64,000 nt of DNA from Toxoplasma gondii ME49 (Eukaryota > Apicomplexa > Conoidasida > Eucoccidiorida > Sarcocystidae), in contig NC_031472.1 of assembly GCF_000006565.2 (NCBI RefSeq), positions 1,083,227 to 1,147,226 of the forward strand. The letters run 5' to 3'. Positions 13,206 through 23,920 of this stretch are shown here, one piece after another (the first letter of the stretch is position 1; every line of letters begins with the position of its first letter). A program made the translations under genes and the position numbers. The notes below the pieces were generated by a model. That model was not told the origin of the DNA, did no database searches, and saw only the letters and a list, made by a program, of their open reading frames with translations.

Positions 13206-16200
13206 ACGATAGATATAGAACTACACATAAAGCCAGATGTAGATATAGATAGCTAGAGATATAGATAAGCATATAGGTTATAGATATAGATATAGATAGA
13301 TACAGATAGTTGTAGATACAGAGAGCTATAGATAGTGAGAGATAGATTGAAGAATAGATACGGATAGATCGAGATTTAGATAGACATGGATAGGTTGATT
13401 GATTGATTGTGTTTGGCACCTCCCATCGCAGTCCTTCTAACTTTAGGGAACAGGACAATTGCTGTGTGGACATTCGCTGCACGTTTTCGTGTGTTGCCTG
13501 TAGTCGTGAGTGCTCTCTCCAGCGTTGTGTTGATCCGGATTTATGGACCTACTGAAGATATGTTTTTCCTCACTTATAGCGCCACTATGCATTTGACTTG
13601 CTTCTTCGCAGCCATTATTAAACGACTACAGCACATGCAATTGCTGACGCTTCTGTCTGAGTGGATGCAAGCGAATCCTAGCGTCCTCCAGAGTAAGTTT
13701 GTTTGTTTCCGTTGCTTTCCCTAGACGCACATGAAAGTGTAACCCTTTATGCTCTCATGTCCCCACACGCCCATAGCAGGCGGTATACACAAATCACGTC
13801 CAACAAGCGTTCTAAACAAGCATGTAACCCAGCGCCTCTGACGGCGGTGCGGCTTTTGTTCTGGTATATTCATTATAATCTGGACTTTGTGTGGACAGTA
13901 GAGGACCTACGTCTTCCGGCACAGGTAGCTGAATAAAGAAAGGCGGATGTCACCATTGTGGGGACTGGCGCGAACACTGAACAGTGTGTGCTCGATATAG
14001 ATACGACCGCCAAAAACCATGAAGCGGCATGCCCTATCATTCCTGCTGGAATACTTGTTTCGGACACATTCATTATTTACCAGTGAATGACTCAATTACA
14101 TGCAGTGCGATCTGGAAGCGACAGTCTATACAAACTCACACATTTGCACGCACTGTTCATGCAACGTAATGGAAGCTCTATACAACGCTGAGTAGGTGAC
14201 ACAAGGGCTGGAGAGAATGGGACTCTGGAACCGGCGCTAAGGCCAGGGGAACCTGCTATGTTGACTGACTCCTCCGGTTTCACATTCCACAACACCACCG
14301 TCCCAGGTGCTCGGGTACTGTCAGGCAGAGTGATGTGTGATCCGCAGTCCTGTCGTTTTGCTGCTGCTCCTGATTTTCTCTCGTATGTTCTTCGCCAGAC
14401 CCTTACCTGGCGACGGACTCGGTTCTCCTGGCGGCGATTCTAGACGCCTCGCCGGAACGACGACAAGGTAAGAGGTGCTTCTGTTGTCATTCGAACCGCC
14501 GCGGAATGTGTGACTGTTTGGTCGCTGGCTACTTAATCTCAGTTGGCGACCCTGACGGTTGATTGTGGCGCGGGGTAGGGGGCAGAACACAGCAGAGTGA
14601 TGCAACCTGGTAGAGGGTCAGACAAAGCCTGGGCAAGGTGATTAACGGCTGTGTGCCGAGCATTGGCACACACTGTTTGAATGTTAACCTCCTGTAGTCG
14701 TGACTAAATGTGGCGCTGTTCACGAACTCTCCTTCTGCGTAACTCCGGTCGCCGTCTCATATCATGCAGACGATGGGGACCGCTTATCGCATGTATGCTT
14801 ACGTCGGCTACTACGCAAATTACGATGTCAAGTGATGGAGTGCAAATAACGATCCGCTATGTGTTTGCAGGATCCCATCAGGGAGCCGTGGGATCGGGAT
14901 TCGATACAGATGATTCAGACACTGAAGGTATGTGCGTTTCACAAACAACGCATCTTGTTGTTTAGTTCCTATTGTCCCTGTTCTTGGTCAGCTGCCTTTG
15001 CGATTTCTTCCCGAGCTGTACTGCATCTCTTTACAGCTGTCAGAAACGGAGCCGAGCGAGTGCAGATGTTCAACGAACGCCTGTGCCTCAGGAGAGGAGT
15101 GGTCTCTTGAATAGTTCCATGCGCTCGTGTCGAGCCTCCTACGCGTGTAGCGTCCAACACGGAAGCGTGTTAGAACCTGCTGTCGAGACACTTAACTCTC
15201 AGTGACTGTGTCGACACAAATCGAAACAATTATGGAAGTGTTCATATGTGTGTCCACGTTTTGTTACTGATGCAGTCAAGAGGCACGTCGGATTCAGGTT
15301 ATTGCCTATTGCTGTAACTGTCTTCTCCGGATACACATAAAGACGACTGTCCGGACGTGCATAGGGGCTACCGTCAGACGTGTAATCGTTCACGATAGTG
15401 TAGAATTAAGCGCAAGTGTGTGTCGGTGTGGTTGGTGGATGAATGTGCCCGATCTGGCTTGGAGACACGATGGGTTCTCCTATTCCTCGAGGTTCGTGTA
15501 GGCGTTTCGCCGAGAGGACCTTAAAAAAGTGAGTGATACATGTGACGGGATGCTCGTGTGTTTCATAGCTTGTCTCTCCACGCCGTGTCATCTGTGTCTC
15601 TGGTCACGTGGTTGGAGTCGGCATTTTTGGGAGATTGCATGCCTTCGTCAATCGCTCGGCAAGCTCCAGACGACAGCGTTTTCTACTGTTTTTCCAATGC
15701 GTCAGATTCCAGGCCAGTTGAAGCTAAAGCACGTCGACATGGGCGCTCGAGGTTGTGGCGCCCCTCTGGTAGGCCCTCACTGCTTTCTGAATGGCTTTCA
15801 CCAGGGAGGCGTTTATGTAAAAAGGGGGAATGACGGCGCGGCCGCCGCAAATGAGTAACGAAGCTTCAGTAGTTGAATGACCTGGTGAAGGCGACACGAG
15901 CCGATGCCGAGGCAAAACACACACACAAACGCACGTTTGATGTATCTCAGAACGGTATTTCCTCTTGGATACTAACGGAGACCTGCCGAAACCGATCATG
16001 AGGTTTCGTCATGTCATCCCTCTTTTCCTATACATGGCGTGGGACCGGTTAGTCAGTGATGATGAAAGACGTGTATCGTTGCATATCAGCTAGTGTTGAA
16101 CAGGGATGGGTCAACTCCTGAGTTTCTTTGAGATAGGAAAAGTGCCTATCAGTTCAATCGTCCACGTATTACGTAAAGTATGCTGTACTTTGTACATACC

Positions 16201-17106
16201 ATCACATCAGTGTTGTCCAGGCGGTCATGTTGATTGACTCGTCGGTTGTCCCTACGGAGATGCATTAATTGGCCACTTCATTCAGTTCACCCTCATCACC
16301 AAACGGCATGTCGCGAATGGGAGGCACACATGAAGCTAGCCGGCTGAATGCCTCTGTATCGCCTCAGATTCACACCAGCGAGGGCGTTGTTCATGGTGCA
16401 AGTGCATATTCTTATTTTACTTTCCATCCCTTCTCGATGTATTGTTTCAGCGCCGAGACACGGATCAGGCGCTTCGTCCTCGACCCCCCGTCGGGCTGCC
16501 AGGCCTTCCAAATCCTCACAACCGCCTTCACTCGGTCCACAACGCCACAGCAGGGCTCGCGGTTCTGACAGCGCTACCGAGACTGCAGGAGCTCCACCAG
16601 AAGGCGAGAGAGGAAGCGCCGAAGGCAAAGGGCGAACTGAAACCCCGGCACAGACTGCCGCGGACGCTTCGGAATCTGAGCAGGAAGCAGTGGAGTTAGG
16701 AAGGCAAGAACCGACCGACCGCTCCGACGGTGACAAAGCAGGTGGAGTCGACGAACAACAAGAGGAAACACCCTCCCCGTTACGGCAAGAGGAGGTAGAC
16801 GCTGCTCTCGCATTAATGTTTTTGAGTTTACCAAAAGACAGGCCGGTCGAAGAACGCTCCTCGATCCCCCTGCAAGACGTGGGCGGTATGCAAAGTGAAG
16901 GCACGCCCATGGATGGGTCGAGAGAAGAACAGGCACGAGACTCCACCCGCAGCACATCAGGTATAAGTGCCTACGATGCCCATGTTCCAGAAGCGGAACA
17001 CGAAGACGTTGATTTGTTAGGCTGGGATCAACCTCTCGATCTATCGATGCGCCGACGACGCAGCCGAGGTGACGGTGAAGAGGGGCCAATGGATCTCGGG
17101 AGATAG
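1..17106 (+). CDS. Large repeat-built protein, 3' part of gene (17 exons in window)
   Basis: The gene enters from the left edge and ends at TAG 17104-17106. Predicted exons: 1-197, 1154-1234, 1770-1832, 3264-3392, 4445-4996, 5575-5655, 6239-6292, 7466-7549, 8237-8668, 9391-9471, 10001-10060, 11390-11518, 12231-12644, 13612-13692, 14399-14467, 14871-14927, 16451-17106. Together they give 1,072 residues with no internal stop. All 16 introns are GT-AG and phase 1. The exons repeat in the order long (414-552 nt), 81 nt, 54-69 nt, then 57-129 nt, four times, and encode mostly amphipathic helix. The last exon encodes a Ser/Glu/Ala-rich acidic tail ending in a basic RRRRSR patch. I see no transmembrane segment or catalytic motif and recognise no family. 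A helical-solenoid scaffold is the simplest guess, but function is unknown. The start codon and N-terminus lie outside the window. Small exons could have been missed, particularly between 14928 and 16450. Confidence 0.72.
4445..7549 (+). repeat. Four-exon coding module, copy 2
   Basis: Exons 4445-4996 (552 nt), 5575-5655 (81 nt), 6239-6292 (54 nt) and 7466-7549 (84 nt). The long exon differs from its counterparts by a hydrophilic Glu/Gly/Ser-rich insert of about 60 residues in its middle. The helical parts on either side align with copies 3 and 4, including an R-x-H-L start to one helix and a C-terminal W-E-R-L-G-V-F-G stretch that matches W-E-T-L-G-F-Y-G in copy 4. The 81-nt exon has V instead of W at position 18 but keeps P23. 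Confidence 0.6.
8237..11518 (+). repeat. Four-exon coding module, copy 3
   Basis: Exons 8237-8668 (432 nt), 9391-9471 (81 nt), 10001-10060 (60 nt) and 11390-11518 (129 nt). The 81-nt exon encodes the segment VWLQAHPHVIE at its end (W18, P23). The 129-nt exon is exactly the length of its counterpart in copy 1 and shares P4, P34, an aromatic at 35, R37 and P42. A (TA)n microsatellite lies in the intron after the long exon. Confidence 0.6.
8801..8831. repeat. (TA)n microsatellite
   Basis: About 15 uninterrupted TA dinucleotides in the intron after the long exon of repeat copy 3. It is a simple repeat and probably length-variable between isolates. Confidence 0.95.
12231..14927 (+). repeat. Four-exon coding module, copy 4
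   Basis: Exons 12231-12644 (414 nt), 13612-13692 (81 nt), 14399-14467 (69 nt) and 14871-14927 (57 nt). The long exon contains KAHAEPIL, matching NAHTVESL in copy 3. The 81-nt exon ends EWMQANPSVLQ (W18, P23). The fourth exon is the shortest of its class and encodes a Gly/Asp/Ser-rich acidic stretch instead of helix, so this copy seems to have decayed into the junction with the acidic tail. Confidence 0.58.
13104..13410. repeat. GATA/TAGATA-rich microsatellite array with embedded (TA)n
   Basis: About 300 bases of imperfect AGAT/ATAG tandem repeats within the intron between 12645 and 13611. A pure TA run sits near 13172-13202, and short GATT repeats close the array. The open frames here, rich in Tyr, Ile and Ser on the minus strand, only reflect the repeat. 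Confidence 0.9.
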
Positions 17107-20100
17107 TGCTGCAGTAAGGCATCATATAGGTATCATATACGGGAAAACGGTAGAGTATGTAAGATTGAATTATTTTTAGCCCATATGAAATCTGCTTAAA
17201 CAACACATATGAATTGGTTTGTTTCCAATACTGCGCATGCATAAAGGAACAAAGGCCTAAAATCTTGCACGTTTCATTTTAGGACAAATTTTTGTAGATT
17301 TATTAGGGTGGACGCAGTACATAACACGCTTGTTTGGATGGAAACACTTGTGGGTATGATTTTGAAGATGACGCAGTTGTTAGTAAAAGAGTTGTAAATA
17401 TTTGTAAATTTACTGTTTGTTATAATAGTGAAAGCGATACTGAATTTTGGATGCTTTACGACGAGATGAATTACATGCTCCACCTCTTGTACGACCCCTC
17501 GTCAATACCCCTGAAGTCCACACTTGACAGCGTCCTTCTTAGGCCAGCAAAAACAGAATCTAAAAATTCCATAGGAAACTAATTTGTTCGACGAAGTATT
17601 TTGAAAATGTGTGGAAAAAATAAATGCCAACTTTCATAGGAACCTTTTGAGTTTTTGAGGTATGACATTTTTCTTAATATTTATTTTACCGAAACGGCCA
17701 CCCTTACTTCCACTGCATTCACACAATACCTCTGCGTTATTTTAATGTAGAACGGTCCCCTACCGACCTCTTTTGATTAATAGATTCCGTTAGTTCGATA
17801 AAAATAGTTTACTGTTATTTTAGATGCATAATTACTTTACCGGTAAACTTTCAGGCATTTTTTTTAAGGGAGCCTGCGTTTAAGCTTCTATTTCTAAATT
17901 TAAATAAGACTTTTGACATTCTGTACTACACAGAGTGTTAAGTCCAAAATGTACATTAATGGCATTTGCTCATGAGGGGCCGTGAAAGCATTACATCCTA
18001 TTAGTGAGGAGATGCATTCAATATAATTGTAAGTATTAACAGCTGTTTTGAAAGTGTGTAAAATAGTCGTAGTCGTTTATTGTTCGTCGAGGGTCTGTAG
18101 TGGGCTGTGGAAATCCGAAGTTCATACGTGGATGGACCTCTGGTGTGTCTTGCCAAGGGACGAGGGTTTTCGGAACTGCTACAGATGCTCTCACATACAT
18201 GTTACATGGCAAAGTTCTATCGACACAACCAAAGCATACCAGTTGTCGACATGGTGACGTATGACGGGATGCAACATAAGCGATTCACCGTCTGATGCTG
18301 GCGACCTACCCGCCATCTCGGCACACGTGTGAAACTGCTCCCTGGTAGTGTGCCTCGTATCGTGAATATGCTCGCTCTCATACCGTCAGCTGTGAGCATA
18401 GATTGAAATGGGGTAGCTGCGAGCATAGATTGAAATGGGGTACCGCTCTGTAATGCTGTGGGACAGGGGATCGTAATCTGCTTCTTGTTAGTGTATGCGA
18501 AGATGATAACAGTCCGGCAGGTCACCTCACCTTGTTTGACGTATTTCATGAACACAGGAATCATCACAAGACCAAGTGATTTGTATTCTAGTGGCTCCAG
18601 AAGGCAATACAGAAATGGGGACTGAAACATTTCACCTGGGCTGTATCATATTTGTTTCTGTCGGAATATGAGATGTATCTCCATTCGTAAAATAAGTTTG
18701 TACATTACACCGACCTCGTGTTTTACCATCCCACCGCACGACAGAGGCATATATCTTGTGCGAGACGATATATAATATGGGTGTATGTATATACGTTTAC
18801 GGTACGGTTAAGAACCTGTTCCGGAGGACATGCCGCGCATTCGCCCCTGAAAGTTTACCTTTGAAACATATAATTGTGCACCATTCAACACTATCACGTT
18901 TTTTGCCTCATTTAGAATCGTCGCACATGGTCCGAACGGACTGTCTGCGAATGATTCGGATCTGCGTATTCAAACAGCTCTGTTGCGGCACCCGTTTGTG
19001 TAAGCGTCATTAAAGATGTGAGCATTCTGAGGCAGACGGTACTCCCTCAGTCAGCTTCTCGTGGAGACTGAAAGAGGTGTGCATACCCGTTCGCGTTCCG
19101 CTAAAATAAGGAAGTTGATAACCAACTGCCCTGGCCATCGTGCACTGCTGACGTTTTTGTTTCAAGTAGCTGGTAAGTGCTGCAACTGGCCTCCATTGTG
19201 GCGTCACAGTTCCGGACCCGCCGCGAGCATCGCTTAGACAGCGAGGTCCACCGCCAGCACATTATTTGACGTTGACTTAATGTAGTCAAGATTCACTTGA
19301 TTTCTCGATAATGTCAAGAACCAGGTCTCAGTGTGTTATCACCGTCGAACTGGCACTACATCAAAGGTTTAGGACGGTCCCGCCGCCCTGCGTTTTACTA
19401 GCGGAATGGACATGCCATGTCTAGGGGAGGTTTACGGTACTAAAGTGAATCGGTAACAAAGCAATTAGGGAGTTAGTGGCGAATGTCCCCCACACTACAA
19501 CGTACTCAACCTTGATCAGTCCTAGCTCGGGGCAATCGTGAAGCAAAAATCGACGACTTCTGTTCTGCCGTTTACCACTGACAAATTTGGAGTGCGGATG
19601 CGCTCTAATTTTTCCGAACGAATGCCACAAAACAATGACTTGTTTCGACTTACAGAGGTACCGTGACTTTCGCTCCGCGTTACAGAGAACGGATATCACC
19701 TCGACTCTTCCTCGGTTCGCCTTAACGTGCTAGAGTCACATTCCTACAGGAAAACGTTTTTGCACTGTCTCTCAAGGTTGACTGAAAGCTTTCGGTTAAA
19801 GAAGTGTGTAATGTCTGAACAAAACGGTGTTTTTTCTGTGTCCGCGAGATTCGGCGAAGCGACCGGCACGAAGTGGAAAGGTTCCTAGCATGTTCTCTAA
19901 ACAGGATTAAAATGCGACATTCATGGTGCCAGTACCACGAACAGAGCCGGGAAACTAGGTTGCTCAGCAGTAATCGGTTATCTCAAATGTGCATCTGTCG
20001 CTGCATGGCGTATGCGTTTGGAGGAAACACCGGGGACATCGACCCTAGATAATAGAGCTGCATGAATTCTAACTGGTGCGTGATAGTGGAGCTACATTGT

Positions 20101-21140
20101 GTCTTGCCATACCTGTGGCGGGAATGAACACTCAGATTCATCGGATACCAGGGCACATCGAGAGGTGTTTGGAGCTGCGCCAGTAACGTGGAAGAGCGGG
20201 TGAAGGCGGCATCTCCACTGAGCCGTTGGTACATCCACGCAATCCTTCAGGTCGCAGCACCATCTTCGACGCTGTGCATGACTGGGGCTCTTGTTTAACC
20301 TACTTTTGTGTTTGATCTATCCACGTTATATTTTATGTCTCATGAAGGGTAATGTGGGTCCCTTTTCCGCACCGCATTGAATCTCAGACTGCGCTTCAAG
20401 CTGTGTTGTGTCCTCGCATGTGAATGGCGCATGCTGGGATTAAGGTTCTAAAGCACGCGCGCGCCAGAAAACTCTCCCTCCGGATAGAGCTCGAAGTAAA
20501 TCTACTTTTCAATGTCCACAAAACAGGAACACGTGTTGGCATAGTACAATATATCCCGTGTTTTCCAGCTTGGCTGGTCAGCTCCACATCTAATGACATC
20601 CCGCCGGAAAGCGTATCTGCATGCATGTGCCCCCTTTGTCTCCGTTTGGCGCGACGCTGTTACCCAGAGACCTGATACATGACAGGACTGTTCACGACCC
20701 CTATCCTCACCCAGAGGCTGTACTAGATCGTCTGTTCATCAAGATCAGGGCGGTGTCTTCCAGAATACCACATGTCACGGACGCATTTATCGGCGTTCTG
20801 TTTTTACGTCGGAAGGAGCACTCTCTTCGGCAAATGTCGCCCCGGCAACGTATCTCGACGCGCACGCATCTGTATGTTCGTTGCAAGGGTTTTCATCCGC
20901 CTAAGGTCTTGCGAATCAATTGTTGTCTCAGAAAGGAAATTTCTGCCCTACGGTTATCCTTCCATCAGGAGTAGAGGGGCCCAAGTCCGCATATCAGCAC
21001 GTACACAGGCAAAGTGTGGTAGTCTGCAAGCCGTCTGCAGCGGTACCTGCGGACTCCATGTCCAGCCCGTGCATTTCCGCGTGCTTTCATTTTGCAGTTT
21101 GACTGGATGCTGAGCGCTGGATGTTCCTCCTCCCTACCTA
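17107..21140. other. Intergenic region, with AT-rich island at about 17125-18060
   Basis: Roughly 17125-18060 is visibly poorer in G+C (about one third by eye) than the flanks (nearly half). It starts just after the stop codon of the repeat-built gene and may be partly its 3' UTR. It contains an 83-codon open frame ending at 17582 with AT-biased codons and several Asp, Glu and Tyr residues; I recognise no family. A small direct repeat sits near 18394. From about 18500 to 21140 I see no supported gene. Open frames there, including a 137-codon minus-strand one at 18217-18630, lack splice or motif support. Confidence 0.6.
18394..18443. repeat. 27-bp tandem direct repeat, about 1.9 copies
   Basis: The 27-base unit beginning GAGCATAGATTG at 18394 recurs at 18421. 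The copies are identical for 22 bases before diverging near the end of the second unit. It lies in intergenic DNA with no gene assignment. Confidence 0.85.
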
Positions 21141-23920
21141 ATGTCGTCATCCGATAGAGTGCCCGATAGGGGACTCGAGCAATCGCTGCAGTCGTCCCAG
21201 ACTTTTCCTTCTTCCCAGGATTCCTCTGTACAGCATCCCACCGTCGATGGAAGGACCCGGGAAGAGTTTAAAGTGACGGAGGCCGAAGACGCGGGTAAAG
21301 GAGAAAATGGCTTTCTCTGTGATGCGCCTCCCTTCCTTCACAGACCCAGATTCCTTAAAGTTCTCTCACGCATTCTGTGCGGGGATGAAAACGTTTGGAC
21401 CCCCTCGTCTTCACCCCAGCACAGAATCCCACGGCATGTGGATGCAGGTGACTCTCGCAATCTGGGTGTTGTAGATTCCTCTTCTACATCATGTTCCCAC
21501 TTCTCGCTCCCGCCTACATCGCCGGCTCCTTCTCTGCCGTCTTGTCCTCCTGTAGCTTCTTCCGGGGGGTCTTTCATAATGGCTTTGGCGTTCGGCAGCA
21601 CGGTGTGGTGGTGTTGGCGGTCACTTCGTACAGTAGAAAAAGAACTCAGCAGACGTTATGCAGATACAGCATATCAAATTCGACGACCTGACGCTCTGAG
21701 TAATCGCATCGTCGCTTTCAAATACCTCGTAAGGAAGAGTGTTTCTCTCCCCGCCGGGCTTCAATGCGCGTTCCATAACGTCGACTCTTGATAAACGGAG
21801 GAGGCGGTACATTCTCGGGAAAGATTGGGATACTTGGATTTAGTCTGAATCTCCTCTGCTGCATGCTCTTCATAGGGTTTCCGAAGAGCGTCTCTTGCTC
21901 ATAAAAATATTTTCGTTCCTGTAGAGTCGGTGAAAGATCGGTTTGAGGAGGGAGATAGCCATAATCATGCGCGTATGACGTCGGAGTCTTGCATGGGCCG
22001 TTGCCTCTACAGGAGGCTCTCCCTCGTGATTTTCCATCAGTCTGTCGCCGGAACGGCGCGGCACTTCTCCTGTTGGGATGGGTAGCAGGCGCCGGTGGCA
22101 AACCCTTAGGTGCTGTCTGATTCGGGAAAGCTCCCGTGTGTTGTTTACTTTCGAAAGCAACGGACAATGCATCTTCTCACCATGAGCTACTAAGCACTGT
22201 TCGTAACTAACTTCGTGCCTTTGAAGCTTTTGGGCTGGCCTCTGTTTTTGAGACAATCCCTGTTTATTGCTCGATGACCCCACTGCCCCTCAATCATTTG
22301 TGCGAATGCTTGACGACAGGCGTGTTCTTTGTAATGATAGCATACTTCTCTACTCTCTGTTTCGTTAATCGAGACATTTTGAATAGCACCTGCCTTGGCT
22401 TTCCCTTGTATGGCTGCAGGTGGGAGGAGGGCTGGCGATTCCTCTTCTTGCTTTGGGAGCATGTGCTGTGACTTCCTTCCGAAGGAAAACGCCTCGCGCC
22501 TCTGAGGCAATCGAGAAGATGTGCGTGAGCTCGCGGAATGTAGACGCACAGCAGAGAGAATCCGAGAACAGCGCGACAGCGGTGAGTAATCTATCTCGCT
22601 ACGGCGATGCGATGCGGCGGTGTGGTCATTGCGTCGGGCCTAGGTAAAACGATCCTTGTTGCTGACATGTCTTGCAGGTGTGATCTGGTGTTAGGTCACA
22701 CGAGTGTCAGTAGTTCTATCAAATCACAAAGGACTAACAATGTGTCGACACCGTTCGGATGTCGTCCCTGGTGTCGGCCGGTGACCACTTCTCCAGGAAG
22801 CCGTCAACTCCCTGTCGTGTCGAGGTACCTTTGCACCCGCTTACTTCTGATGAGAACATCCCGGGGATAGCCGGGTTCTCGTTGCAAGAGGCAAACTGGT
22901 TTCTGGAATGTACAAGAATTTGGTGTGATCTTGTATCTTGATTCTCTTCACCAAAATCTATCCGCTATTTTTCCCTGTACGACTATTTTCCCGTTAAAGA
23001 CACGAGGTCCGTTACGGGCATTCATCACAGTACGAGGAGAGTCGTCTTATACAGAGGGGACACGAGGATGTCAGCAAAGGAGGCGCCCAGTGCCGTTAAC
23101 CTGGTCGTCTTGATGCGGTGGTACGAGTGTTTTGTGCAGAGCGTTCCTGCGATCAAGAAACTGCCAAATAGCTGGGAACTTGCTTTGCGTGAACGCGTAA
23201 GTGTACATATCCACATTGTGGTTTTCCTTGAAATCTATTTGGAAGAAGAGGCTTGATAGTACTACCCTAAGTAGATAATATATACAGTCCCAGCAGTAGC
23301 GGTTAAACTATAGAAGAGTCGAGTATTATCCATACATACCAGCCGTCAAAAGCGTTCATCGAGTTACTAAACAGGTGCCAGGCCAACAAGAAACGTCCGT
23401 GCATTGCCATTTCCATTATGGTTGGAGTTTTTTCGATGCTTCACTCGTATCAGGCGAGACCGTTCGTAGACACTCGACTGCGTGCGTTAGGGACTAGCAA
23501 CCAGAAAAGCATCCGCCCTATACACATACACGTGTGTGTGTGCATATCCGGTCGTTAAAGCGCCTGTATGAAATATGGGTAGAAGATGTATTCTGCAGTG
23601 TGTGAAGAATACAGGCGTGTGATGTCGGGAGGGACGAACCATCCAGCTAGTTCGCCTTTGTTTCCGCCTATTTATGTTGATTGTAGAAATGTGCTGTACA
23701 CAGGGAGCTAAAACAAAGTTGGATGCGTGACCAGTGTCTCTGGCTTGAACTGTTCTTGTCTACACAGGTTCAACTGTTTTCTAAAGGCTATCGGGAGTTC
23801 ATTACGGTTGTCATGCCGCAGCAAGAGGCGTGGCGTCAGTGGGCGTCTGCGGCACGGCCAGGACAGTCCACAGGCCCCCTGGCTTTCTCGTACCGCCACC
23901 GAGAGAGAAGCGATGGGTAG
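21141..23920 (+). CDS. Predicted membrane protein of unknown function (4 exons)
   Basis: Preferred model: 21141-21728, 22420-22643, 23055-23196 and 23768-23920, 368 residues, phases 0, 2 and 0. The ATG is the first after an in-frame TGA about 30 bases upstream; the stop is TAG 23918-23920. The first about 140 residues are Ser/Pro-rich and probably disordered. Two hydrophobic stretches follow, one near residues 143-160 (MALAFGSTVWWCW) and one across the exon 1/2 junction (residues 197-216). The second is followed by a basic cluster (FRRKTPR). The C-terminal two exons encode a compact, Trp-rich segment without membrane helices. Exon 2 also has a strong internal GTGAGT donor at 22582, but its phase does not fit exon 3. 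An extra exon at 22678-22824 could be included only by way of a very short intron. I do not recognise the family. Two closely spaced membrane helices would suit an organelle inner-membrane protein, but this is only a guess. Confidence 0.55.

Noticed and set aside
13033..13482. 149-codon minus-strand frame rich in Tyr, Ile and Ser
   Set aside because: It is a translation of the GATA/TA microsatellite within an intron.
15529..15858. Plus-strand frames with a plausible protein composition (TWLESAFLGDC) as a fifth module
   Set aside because: The only nearby acceptor (CATAG at about 15570) gives the wrong phase, and no phase-1 donor follows. It might be a decayed module but is not supportable.
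16296..16955. 219-codon minus-strand open frame, and another at 16574-17242
   Set aside because: Both are antisense to the final exon of the repeat-built gene. The plus strand has the correct splice phase and ends in a stop at 17106; the minus frames are shadows of its biased composition.
17125..18060. AT-rich island as a mitochondrial or apicoplast insertion
   Set aside because: I could not recognise any cytochrome, cox, rRNA or plastid gene fragment in it by reading. It is kept only as an open question for a database search.
18217..18630. 137-codon minus-strand open frame
   Set aside because: It spans the 27-bp direct repeat, has no splice partners or motif, and its start context is poor. 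It is probably chance.
22678..22824. Possible extra exon in the membrane-protein gene
   Set aside because: It needs either a 34-nt intron or a weak donor to stay in frame. The neighbouring exons join without it.
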